Of a stretch of 64,000 nt of DNA, positions 37,688-44,903 are shown piece after piece. The first letter of the stretch is position 1, and each line of letters opens with the position of its first letter. A model generated the notes under the pieces. That model saw only the letters and a list, made by a program, of their open reading frames with translations. It did no database searches and was not told the DNA's origin. A program made the position numbers and the translations under genes. Source of the DNA: Helicobacter sp. 13S00477-4 (GTDB taxonomy: Bacteria; Campylobacterota; Campylobacteria; Campylobacterales; Helicobacteraceae). The stretch spans positions 1-64,000 of the forward strand of contig NZ_MLAS01000010.1 in the NCBI RefSeq assembly GCF_002272785.1. Reading direction: 5' to 3'.

Positions 37688-38437
37688 TCATTTATCTTTT
37701 TTGAATAATGTAAATGATAATGTGCTAAAAATAGTATCTTTATCAGACTTTGTAGTATTTTTAGCAGGATCAATACTCCAAGTTGCTACAACATTTAAAC
37801 CTGCATTCCTGATTTTAAAAGTCGCAAAACCATTTTTATCAGTTTTAATCTGAACTGATGCATCACCAACAACATCAGGCACAACAATAGCATCAGGAAA
37901 AGGTTTTCCATCTTTTATTACCTGCACTTTTAATTCATCACCTTGTTTCAGTCCTCTAGGATCAACTGTTGGTAATATTTCAAGTTGAATATCTTTGTTG
38001 GCTTTTGGCTTTTTAATGAGAATCATTTCATTGGCTTTTTTCAACATCTTTTTTTGATTGATATAACCAATATTATACTGCTTGGCTAACATTGATTTTT
38101 TTGCATTTGGGACTTCATTTTTAGGTTTTTTTACCCATTTACCATCCCCATCTTCAGACCAATAGGACATAGCATACGCAGCCAATATTTCTACCGAATC
38201 ATCAGGAATCAATGCCACATTACTATCATGAGGTTGGATTTTAACCTTTTTCTCTTTTTGATTCTTGTCATAACCTTTGACATATTGAAGAGTTTGAGCA
38301 TCAAATTGATTATCCCAAGGACCCTCTCCATAAACAATTTGTATTTCATCAGAACGCATAGCAGTCCAAATACCATGTGCATTTAGTAAAGCTGAAAAAA
38401 TCATTATTAAAGACACAAGTAAGAGATTTTTTTTCAT
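37688..38437 (-). CDS. Periplasmic DUF4198-family protein (metal-uptake associated)
   Basis: 249 residues. A signal peptide ends at LNAHG, leaving the N-terminal His typical of DUF4198/NikK-like proteins. The middle is Lys-rich. The C-terminal part is an immunoglobulin-like carrier fold: GLKQGDELKVQVIKDGKPFPDAIVVPDVVGDASVQIKTDKNGFATFKIRNAGLNVVATW. Such proteins occur beside nickel/cobalt transporters and TonB receptors. A dyad with Fur-type half-sites lies 21 bases before the start, so metal control is likely. Confidence 0.75.
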   Translation of the reverse strand: MKKNLLLVSLIMIFSALLNAHGIWTAMRSDEIQIVYGEGPWDNQFDAQTLQYVKGYDKNQKEKKVKIQPHDSNVALIPDDSVEILAAYAMSYWSEDGDGKWVKKPKNEVPNAKKSMLAKQYNIGYINQKKMLKKANEMILIKKPKANKDIQLEILPTVDPRGLKQGDELKVQVIKDGKPFPDAIVVPDVVGDASVQIKTDKNGFATFKIRNAGLNVVATWSIDPAKNTTKSDKDTIFSTLSFTLFKKDK

Positions 38438-38457
38438 TCATTTTCCTTGATTTTATT

Positions 38458-38489
38458 TTAATAATAGATATTAAAATTGCTATTATTAA
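38458..38489. promoter_or_regulatory. Candidate metalloregulator operator (Fur/NikR type) before the DUF4198 gene
   Basis: Perfect 10-bp arms TTAATAATAG (38458-38467) and CTATTATTAA (38480-38489) are separated by 12 bases. The arms contain TAATAAT and ATTATTA, the same half-sites as the perfect Fur box at 27467, but set apart. The site lies 21-52 bases upstream of the ATG. Confidence 0.5.
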
Positions 38490-38535
38490 TATCGAAATCC
38501 TACTCAAAAGAGTATCCCTTTGTCAATATAAACAC

Positions 38536-38874
38536 TCATTGAATAATATTTTTATATTCATTAAAAACTTCCTTATCAAATACATTTATGCAGTTCAGAT
38601 TTTTCTTGATAGTTGCTATTTCTTCTTCCCATACATATTCTGCTTCTGTAATGTTTTCATAGACTACAAATTTGTTCATAAAAAATTCACTGATACGGTT
38701 GCATTTTTCATCGGCATAAAACAAGTCTTTGATTGTGTCAATACCACTGCCGTAATACCAATAATCAAATATGGCTTGCTTTAACTCCAGATATTGATCC
38801 AAATAGGACACGGTTTGCATGTCCATAAAACGTTTGAGTTCTATTTTATAAACTCTTTTTTCTTTGCTTGTCAT
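38536..38874 (-). CDS. Unknown acidic protein
   Basis: 112 residues, rich in Tyr, Glu and Asp, with no signal or TM segment (MTSKEKRVYKIELKRFMDMQ at the start). I do not recognise the family. GAGGAG lies 5 bases before the ATG, and the stop of a 31-codon ORF lies 9 bases upstream, so the two look translationally linked. It sits in an accessory stretch with a conjugation-type gene. Confidence 0.6.
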   Translation of the reverse strand: MTSKEKRVYKIELKRFMDMQTVSYLDQYLELKQAIFDYWYYGSGIDTIKDLFYADEKCNRISEFFMNKFVVYENITEAEYVWEEEIATIKKNLNCINVFDKEVFNEYKNIIQ

Positions 38875-38883
38875 ATAAACTCC

Positions 38884-38979
38884 TCATATTCCTAAAAGCA
38901 TTTTTTTGAAAAAATCATTCATAAAACCACAGACAACATCATTAAGACTAAAACCTAAATCCAATTCTTGTATATTCAT
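38884..38979 (-). CDS. 31-residue ORF upstream of the 112-residue unknown protein
   Basis: ATG at 38979 with AGGAG at 38990-38986; the peptide starts MNIQELDLGFSLNDVV and ends FFKKMLLGI. It is amphipathic with a hydrophobic C-terminus. The good ribosome site and tight spacing to the next gene argue that it is translated, perhaps as a leader peptide. No family is known to me. Confidence 0.5.
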   Translation of the reverse strand: MNIQELDLGFSLNDVVCGFMNDFFKKMLLGI

Positions 38980-39242
38980 AATTAACTCCTAATCTTTGAT
39001 CTTTAATTAGGAAAATTATACCTCTCATAACAACATAAAACATCTTAAATAATGCACTTTGTTAGACTTTTTCTCCCTTATATAAATCAGGATTCAAGCT
39101 TTTAAGAATTTAATAAAGAATGTATTTTTAAGATCTTTTTCTTGTATAAAATATTCTATTGCAAGGCATCAAGAAGTTCTCCTCAATTTTGAGGAGATAA
39201 AATTTATTTTTTTGCAGATTTAGTTATAAGTCAGGATTAAAA
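38980..39242. other. Intergenic stretch with a hairpin
   Basis: No ORF supported. It contains CTCCTCAA (39179-39186) and its exact complement at 39189-39196, a possible terminator for the - strand conjugation-type gene that ends at 39243. Confidence 0.45.
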
Positions 39243-40568
39243 TCAATCCTTTTGATTTGATACAAAAGTAAGGATAGGAAAGCCGAATTTATCGAGTTTT
39301 GCATTGTAATCTTTGAGTGATTTAAAATCTTTGGCAGTCTCATTTATAAAGTCTTGATTGATTTCTTCTGTTTTTTTATCGATTTTATCTTTAAAGATAT
39401 TATAGTCATCTTCTCCGTATCGGTATTTATAATCTCTTGCCACTAGGTTACTCATCAATGAAACGGTTTCGTTCATAAAGCTTAGATTATCGGCTATGTC
39501 TTTGATATAAGAGAGTAAGAGCATGTCTTGTTTTTGTTTGATGTCTGCATAAGCATTTGCTTGAGCCTGCTTATTGGTTCCTGCAATTTGCAGTTTTCTT
39601 ACCAGTTCATCTTGCAGTTCGTTAAACTCATCATTAAGGCGTTGTGTATTATAAAATTCAGGATAACAAAACTCTTCTTTATCGTTTTTGCCTTCTTCGC
39701 AATAAACCTTATCACCTTTATTGTAGGTTTTATCGCTCACTCCGAGTGTTTCCATCATCTGTTTGGCACGATTCAATAGCGGATCGACCTGTTCAGCTTG
39801 CAAAAATCTCATATCCTTTTTATATTCTTCTTCAATTTGCTCCCATTCTTTTTTTGTCTGTGCATAAGAGTCAAAATCTTTTTGCAACAGGTATTGCTTG
39901 AGTTTCATTGCATATTCGTGTTGTTTGATTTCATGCTCTATTAAGCTTGCTTGTGCACAAAATTCTAGTCCCATGGCTCTTCCGCTTAAAGTTCCGGCTA
40001 CAGATTGCGAATTGGTAACAATATTATCGCTTAAAGCATTACCTAAATCCTTTATAGCTTTGATTTCTTCGGATTCTTTACCAGTTTTTGAATATGGAAT
40101 TTCTTTTTGTTTAGGTGCTATAGCACTGTAACTAAGCCAAGGACAAGCTTTATTGAGTTTTCTTTTAGCAAGATGATCTCTGATTTTATAATTATTAATA
40201 GTATTTAAGAGTCTTTTAGAATTGTTTTCCATTCTTTGTTGGATTGCCTTTGCCTGTTTGATAAGATCTCTTGGATCGGCAATATTAAGCGTGGAAGTAT
40301 TTAAAAAGGTATTCACACTGTTCATCATGTCATTGATTTTATTAAGTTCGTTTAATTGCTCTTTGGCTTTTTCTATCATTTGTGTGTATTGCTTTATCAT
40401 AGTTGTAGCTTTGTTAATACTGTCAGCCATTCTTGAAGCAGTGAGGGCGGCAGTGGCATTTGCACTGCTGTCATGAACTTCCTGAACAGGTGTAATTGCA
40501 TTACTGTAAGGCGAAAAAAGGAGCAAGCAACTTACAATAAAAAAAGGTTTTATAAATGATTTTATCAT
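39243..40568 (-). CDS. TrbJ/VirB5-like type IV secretion (conjugation) protein, orphan
   Basis: 441 residues. Signal peptide (1-24, ending SNA), then a long helical, coiled-coil body. The block MADSINKATTMIKQYTQMIEKAKEQLNELNKINDMMNSVN followed by NTSTLNIADPRDLIKQ resembles P-type conjugative transfer protein TrbJ and VirB5 pilus-tip proteins. Cysteines (CPWLSY, EFCAQ, YCEEGKNDKEEFCYP) could form disulfides. No other transfer genes are in the window, so it is probably a remnant of, or an exported relative from, a mobile element. Confidence 0.65.
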   Translation of the reverse strand: MIKSFIKPFFIVSCLLLFSPYSNAITPVQEVHDSSANATAALTASRMADSINKATTMIKQYTQMIEKAKEQLNELNKINDMMNSVNTFLNTSTLNIADPRDLIKQAKAIQQRMENNSKRLLNTINNYKIRDHLAKRKLNKACPWLSYSAIAPKQKEIPYSKTGKESEEIKAIKDLGNALSDNIVTNSQSVAGTLSGRAMGLEFCAQASLIEHEIKQHEYAMKLKQYLLQKDFDSYAQTKKEWEQIEEEYKKDMRFLQAEQVDPLLNRAKQMMETLGVSDKTYNKGDKVYCEEGKNDKEEFCYPEFYNTQRLNDEFNELQDELVRKLQIAGTNKQAQANAYADIKQKQDMLLLSYIKDIADNLSFMNETVSLMSNLVARDYKYRYGEDDYNIFKDKIDKKTEEINQDFINETAKDFKSLKDYNAKLDKFGFPILTFVSNQKD

Positions 40569-40827
40569 AGAGATTCCTTTAAAATATCAAATAAATTTTT
40601 CTGTATTGATTTTGACTTAAAAATAGGATAAATATTTCATATTTATGTCTTTTGCTTCTTAAACAAATATTTTCGTTTTTATTACTTTGTCTTAATCCTA
40701 AAAAATGCTAGCATATTTTTAAAAAAATAAATCCATAAATTTGGCATTTTAATTTTTAGGGTAAGATAAGCAAAGTTTCCGGAAAACCAGAAATCAAAAA
40801 GGTATGAATTGAAGCATGATTCAAAGA
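40569..40827. other. Gene-free spacer between conjugation remnant and OMP fragment
   Basis: 259 bases, AT-rich, no ORF. It must carry the promoter of the TrbJ-like gene. Near 40777 a short GTTTCCGGAAAAC near-palindrome is the only visible structure. Confidence 0.4.
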
Positions 40828-41245
40828 TCAAAATCGATAAGCATAGTTGAAAGTTAGATAAGATTGATGATAAAGAGTATTTTGATCAATAGTGCGCGAA
40901 CTATTATCTATATCTACATATTGAAAAGAGTTTGTCCTTTTGTACCCAGAATTAGCAAATATTCCCCCAAATCGATACATCAATTCAAACTGATGATGTT
41001 TATAATAATAATGCAGTCCTATGACAGGATAAATTCCATCGGCAAAAATAGTCTCAAGATTTGAAGAACCTAATTTTCCATTTAAATACCAATCTGCCTG
41101 ATAACCAACTCCTACATTGAGTCCAAGTGTATGCCTGCCTTTTTCTAAAAAATCCCAAAGGTATTTGACATCCAAACCTGCTTTGATTGGGATATAAGAT
41201 AAGGTTTTGTTAACACTCCTGTAAAACGCCAGATAAAATCTAAGT
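40828..41245 (-). pseudogene. C-terminal fragment of an outer-membrane beta-barrel protein
   Basis: About 139 residues of amphipathic strands: IPIKAGLDVKYLWDFLEKGRHTLGLNVGVGYQADWYLNG, VIGLHYYYKHHQFELMYRFGG, and final LTFNYAYRF with a C-terminal Phe, the barrel end signal. There is no signal peptide or N-terminal half. The open frame upstream has no good start and runs into a stop inside an 18-bp inverted repeat. The fragment lies exactly where prophage genes begin, so the gene was most likely split by prophage insertion or rearrangement; its 5' part may lie beyond the other prophage end. Confidence 0.6.
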
Positions 41246-41296
41246 GATTTGCAGCTTAAAATCAAAGTGAATATATCTACTTAGATTTTATCTGGC
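41228..41296. repeat. 18-bp perfect inverted repeat at the OMP/prophage junction
   Basis: GCCAGATAAAATCTAAGT at 41228-41245 is exactly complementary to 41279-41296, around a 33-base centre. The left arm is part of the OMP coding sequence; the right arm is the same coding sequence in the other orientation. Confidence 0.7.
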
Positions 41297-41310
41297 AAAT
41301 TCAATAGCTT

Positions 41311-42115
41311 TTAAAAATTAAAAATCAATAGCTCATTATTTTTTCTTGAGTGCATTTGATTTAGCGTATACCTAACTTCAACACTTTCTATTTTAAAATC
41401 CTTATAAAGTCCTCTGATAAATTCACAATCATTATAACTCAATATAAATTTTCCCTTAATGTTAGAAAGTAATGTATATAATTCTTGATGTTCTTTAACC
41501 CCAAAGCCCTCTGTGTTTTTATAATATGATTCTGTCCCTACATAAGGATGGTCAGCATAAAAAAATGTATCTTTGTTATCATATTCTTTAATGAGTCTTC
41601 TAAAATCCATATTTTCAATACATACACCCCTAAGACGTTGGCTATAAATATCATAGCTCCTAAAAATATTTTTAGGTTTTCTTTTCTTGCACATTGCAAA
41701 GTGATCTCCTTTGCCACCAAAACTCATCGCAATAGTGAAATAATAATATGCTGCCCTTTCAATATCATTTCTAGGTTTTAAAATCCCATTTTTTACCCCT
41801 TCAAAAAGTTCTCTAGAACACAACATATGATTCAATACATTCCTAAAGCTCTCAGGGCGTGTTTGTATGATTCTATGTAGATTTATCAAATCCCCATTAA
41901 TATCATTAACCACTTCCACATATTTTTTATAATGACCCTTGATTTTTTGGCTTAGCATAAAGAACACTCAAGCTCCCGCCAAAGACTTCTACATAACAAG
42001 CATGCTCTGGTATCATCTCTACAATAGTTTTAGCTAATTTACTCTTACCACCTACCCAACAAAAAGGTGCTTTAAGAGTTGTTGGTAAAAATAAAGGTTT
42101 TTGTTCATAAGGCAT
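41311..42115 (-). pseudogene. Prophage DNA adenine methylase (Dam), frameshifted in an A6 tract
   Basis: Two overlapping frames make one Dam of about 267 residues. Frame one (42115 to about 41949) has APFCWVGGKSKLAKTIVEMIPEHACYVEVFGGSL, the SAM-binding motif. Frame two (from about 41960 to 41311) has YVEVVNDINGDLINLHRIIQ and the catalytic region. The break is at a run of six A (six T on + at 41943-41948), and loss of one A would join them. The catalytic motif IV reads DHPY (FYADHPYVGTE) instead of DPPY, which may also reduce activity. It would be off as sequenced, possibly phase-variable. Confidence 0.75.
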
Positions 42116-42127
42116 TTTTACTCCTTT

Positions 42128-42514
42128 TTATTTAAACTTTTTTATAAACGCATAAAGCCTCACAGCGTAATACAATGTCAAACGTGTGCTTTTTTTAATA
42201 TTTAAAAATTCCATTGATTCTAAAAAAATCTCATCACAAGTTTTTCTCTTTATAGACCCCTTATGAAATGCATCACAAAGATAATCATGTAATATGCAAG
42301 ACTTAGCATAATTCTCAAAGGGTGATAAAACAAACCAAAATATCTTAGGAATACTACCTCCATCACTAACATAATCTTTTGGCACGATAATAAGACTTCC
42401 TGATTTGCTTTGATAAACAATAGATTCTAAAAGTCTTACTCGCATACCATCTTTATGCTCCCAAAATATTTCAGCTTTTAGTGATGAGTTTAAAGATTTT
42501 ATATCTGCCATCAT
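42128..42514 (-). CDS. DUF1353-family phage protein
   Basis: 128 residues from ATG 42514 (AAGGTGGG before it, ATGATGA overlap with the upstream gene). The pattern VPKDYVSDGGSIPKIFWFVLSPFENYAKSCILHDYLCDAF is the DUF1353 signature: a D-G-x-S-I/V-P loop and the HDYL motif. The fold resembles a metallopeptidase-like virion or lysis accessory protein in tailed phages; its role is unknown. Confidence 0.8.
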   Translation of the reverse strand: MMADIKSLNSSLKAEIFWEHKDGMRVRLLESIVYQSKSGSLIIVPKDYVSDGGSIPKIFWFVLSPFENYAKSCILHDYLCDAFHKGSIKRKTCDEIFLESMEFLNIKKSTRLTLYYAVRLYAFIKKFK

Positions 42515-43068
42515 CCCACCTTCTCTTTTATCCACTCATAATCCTCCCATTTAAGCCTCCTGATAGAATCTACATCATCAAGCGTCTTAAGATATTCTTT
42601 GAGTACACCACAAATATAGATGATTTCACTCTTAGCTTTGAGTCCATCAAAATAGACTTGTTTTAATTGTTCTTTGGTATGAGGGATGTTTTGTTTGCCT
42701 TTTGGATTGTCTTTAGATTCACACCTAAAAAAGCTATCAATCCCAGCTATCACTAATCCCATCAAATTGATTTGGTCTTCTTGTGCCATATCATAGATAT
42801 AAGCACTCCCTAAGGCAGAGGATTGAAAGTTTTCTAAATATTTATCACAAATACTATTGAATTGTGTAGTCTTTCTAATCCTTTCATAACCAAGCAATTC
42901 TTGTCTTTTTTCTTCATATTCTTTTGGTAAGTCTTCTTGGATAAAAGGCTCATTTAGTTCTATATCTTCTAAGGGTTGTACATAGATAAAAATTCCATTG
43001 TTATAAAGAGTTTTGAATTCCCCTTTGACCTCATCAATCTTATCTATACTTAATTTGTAAGTTTTCAT
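42511..43068 (-). CDS. Phage tail-fibre-associated protein (DUF4376-like)
   Basis: 185 residues. The block YLENFQSSALGSAYIYDMAQEDQINLMGLVIAGIDSFF resembles DUF4376 and other tail-fibre assembly or attachment proteins. The C-terminus (DSIRRLKWEDYEWIKEKV) is helical. It follows the RCC1 tail gene and precedes DUF1353 and Dam, the usual place for tail-fibre accessory genes. Confidence 0.55.
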   Translation of the reverse strand: MKTYKLSIDKIDEVKGEFKTLYNNGIFIYVQPLEDIELNEPFIQEDLPKEYEEKRQELLGYERIRKTTQFNSICDKYLENFQSSALGSAYIYDMAQEDQINLMGLVIAGIDSFFRCESKDNPKGKQNIPHTKEQLKQVYFDGLKAKSEIIYICGVLKEYLKTLDDVDSIRRLKWEDYEWIKEKVG

Positions 43069-43075
43069 TGTTGTT

Positions 43076-43155
43076 TCCTTTATTATTTGATTTATATGGA
43101 ACGGAATAAATCCGTATTCATTCCTAAAGTTTAGGGTTATTCCGTGCTACGCACA
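43076..43155. repeat. Structured intergenic repeat, copy A (downstream of the RCC1 gene)
   Basis: Shares with copy B (44652-44770) a 25-base block at 43076-43100 (22 of 25 identical) and the block CATTCCTAAAGTTTAGGG at 43119-43136. ACGGAATAA (43101-43109) pairs exactly with 43137-43145, enclosing CCTAAA/TTTAGG. A short hairpin GTGC-TAC-GCAC follows. Confidence 0.6.
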
Positions 43156-43181
43156 TATCAAGCCAATTTCAGATGTTTTGC

Positions 43182-44645
43182 TCAATTTTCTCCTAATGGC
43201 AATATTTGAGGTTGTAAGATATTGGTTGAATAATTGAGGTTACCATTGTAGCTAGTCCCACACGCATACAACCGCTCTCCATCTGTAGCTATCAATACCC
43301 TCTCAGCCTCATACCAAGAAACAGGGAAATAATCAATGATATTATTAGGTGTGATAAGCTTACTCCAATCCCTCACATTATTGTTATGCCCTAATCCTAA
43401 AGCATTATTGTTATAACCAAAACTCCAAAGCCCATCATTAAAATCTTGAGCATAAAAAGCAGGGTAACCATAAGCTTGTGAGGCTATGGATTTAAACTTC
43501 ACACTTAAATTGAGATTCTTTTTTAAGTTATTGCCAATGCGTCTATCACCAAAGCCATAATCCCCATATCCCCAAGACCATACATTACCTTCTTTGTTTA
43601 AGTAAAGACAAGTTGACAAACCAGCCCCACCTATAAACATATCTTTTTCATTCAATCCATTAAATATCTCTACACAAGAAGTTTTATCCAACAAATCATT
43701 TTGCGATAGTTGAGATTGTGCGTTATACCCACAGCCATAAAATTTATTATTTGAAACAAAAAAGCTCGAACCTTTCCAGCCACTTGTATCCCTTGTATAA
43801 TGATAGACTTTAGAGACATTTTTGAGTGGGTGGAGTTCAGGACTCAAAACATTTGTAGTTTTACCCATTCCCAAACATCCATTCCCATTCCACCCCCAAG
43901 CCCAAAGATTACCTTTATCATCAAGTGCAAAAATACCACTCACTACATTATTTCCACCAAATATCTCTGTGATATTTGCCAAAGAATTTATCCGTACAAA
44001 ACGATTAGAATCTATTGTATTGCCAATGCCAAGCTCCCCTTCTGTATTCCTCCCACAGCTCCATACCGTTCCATCTTCTAATAAAATAGTGCAAAACTGC
44101 AAGCTAGAGGTATAGCTTTTTGAACAAACTTGTTTGATTTTAGCCCTAAAGCTTACCTTCTGAGGTATGGGTACTACAGAGTTATGACCTAGTCCTAAAC
44201 ATCCTTGAGAATTATTCCCCCACACCCACATAGCATTAGAGTCTTTTTCTATAGCATAGAAATTAGCATGCCCTCCTACTACATCTTTGATTTCTATACC
44301 CTTTGGGATAGCCAAACGGCTAAAACCCCAAGCTATAGGTGTGCGACCTGAGCCTGTGGTATTGATGTCAACCCCACCTGAAATATACACATCTCCATAC
44401 AAGATAATTTCATCATTTATGCCTATATAGACTTCTTGATACATAATGCCCCTATAAGCATTGACATTTTTTAGCAATCGGATTTGTTTCTTTGCTATGC
44501 CTAATTTCAAAGATTGTGCCAAAGCATTCAAATCCCCTTTTAAGGTATTTGCATAAACCTCTAAAACTTTAGCATCTTCTTTGATTTCTCTTTGTTTGAT
44601 TGCTTTGAGTTCTTCGAGTTTATTTAATATTTCAGATTCATTCAT
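43182..44645 (-). CDS. Phage tail-tip/fibre protein with RCC1 beta-propeller repeats
   Basis: 487 residues from ATG 44645 (AAAGGAG upstream; the longer frame to 44711 runs into the repeat element). A helical N-terminal 60 residues precedes at least six RCC1-type blades: AMWVWGNNSQGCLGLGH, TVWSCGRNTEGELGIGN, NLWAWGWNGNGCLGMGK, NVWSWGYGDYGFGDRRIGN, GLWSFGYNNNALGLGH, RLYACGTSYNG. Propellers of this kind bind proteins or glycans, so it is a candidate receptor-binding protein. It is flanked by two copies of a structured repeat. Confidence 0.75.
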   Translation of the reverse strand: MNESEILNKLEELKAIKQREIKEDAKVLEVYANTLKGDLNALAQSLKLGIAKKQIRLLKNVNAYRGIMYQEVYIGINDEIILYGDVYISGGVDINTTGSGRTPIAWGFSRLAIPKGIEIKDVVGGHANFYAIEKDSNAMWVWGNNSQGCLGLGHNSVVPIPQKVSFRAKIKQVCSKSYTSSLQFCTILLEDGTVWSCGRNTEGELGIGNTIDSNRFVRINSLANITEIFGGNNVVSGIFALDDKGNLWAWGWNGNGCLGMGKTTNVLSPELHPLKNVSKVYHYTRDTSGWKGSSFFVSNNKFYGCGYNAQSQLSQNDLLDKTSCVEIFNGLNEKDMFIGGAGLSTCLYLNKEGNVWSWGYGDYGFGDRRIGNNLKKNLNLSVKFKSIASQAYGYPAFYAQDFNDGLWSFGYNNNALGLGHNNNVRDWSKLITPNNIIDYFPVSWYEAERVLIATDGERLYACGTSYNGNLNYSTNILQPQILPLGEN

Positions 44646-44651
44646 CTTTTC

Positions 44652-44770
44652 TCCTTTATATATTGATTTATCTGGATTTAGACAAAGCCTAAATCTAAGA
44701 CCATTACGCAAGATATAAAATCTTGCTACATTCCTAAAGTCAGGGTTATTCTAAAGCTTCGCTTTATCAT
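44652..44770. repeat. Structured intergenic repeat, copy B (upstream of the RCC1 gene)
   Basis: Matches copy A in a 25-base block at 44652-44676 and in CATTCCTAAAGTCAGGG at 44729-44745. Between these it has its own hairpins: GATTTAG/CTAAATC (about 44674-44696) and GCAAGAT/ATCTTGC (44708-44725). A short AAAGC-TTC-GCTTT stem follows (44753-44765). Confidence 0.6.
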
Positions 44771-44812
44771 CAACCCGAGTTTAAGATATTCTCTTCCTCT
44801 TCAAGCATTTTA

Positions 44813-44874
44813 GGGGGTTTGGGGGTTTAAGGGGATAAGGGTGCACTTTACAATTCAAGCCCCCTTATCCCCTT
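44813..44874. terminator. 13-bp stem-loop overlapping a G-quadruplex motif, after the tail-fibre gene
   Basis: AAGGGGATAAGGG (44829-44841) pairs perfectly with 44862-44874 around a 20-nt loop, 30 bases past the tail-fibre stop on the - strand, so it is a likely terminator or processing hairpin. On the + strand four G-runs (5, 5, 4 and 3 G; 44813-44841) with loops of 3, 5 and 4 bases form a G-quadruplex motif that shares two runs with the stem. Confidence 0.65.
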
Positions 44875-44903
44875 TGAAAGAAAAACCTTAATAGCTTTTA
44901 AAA

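Noticed and set aside
41927-41967. Programmed -1 frameshift in the Dam gene at A-AAA-AAT
   Set aside because: The heptamer exists, but a -1 shift leads into the wrong frame; the Dam continuation needs +1 (loss of one A). An indel is the better explanation.
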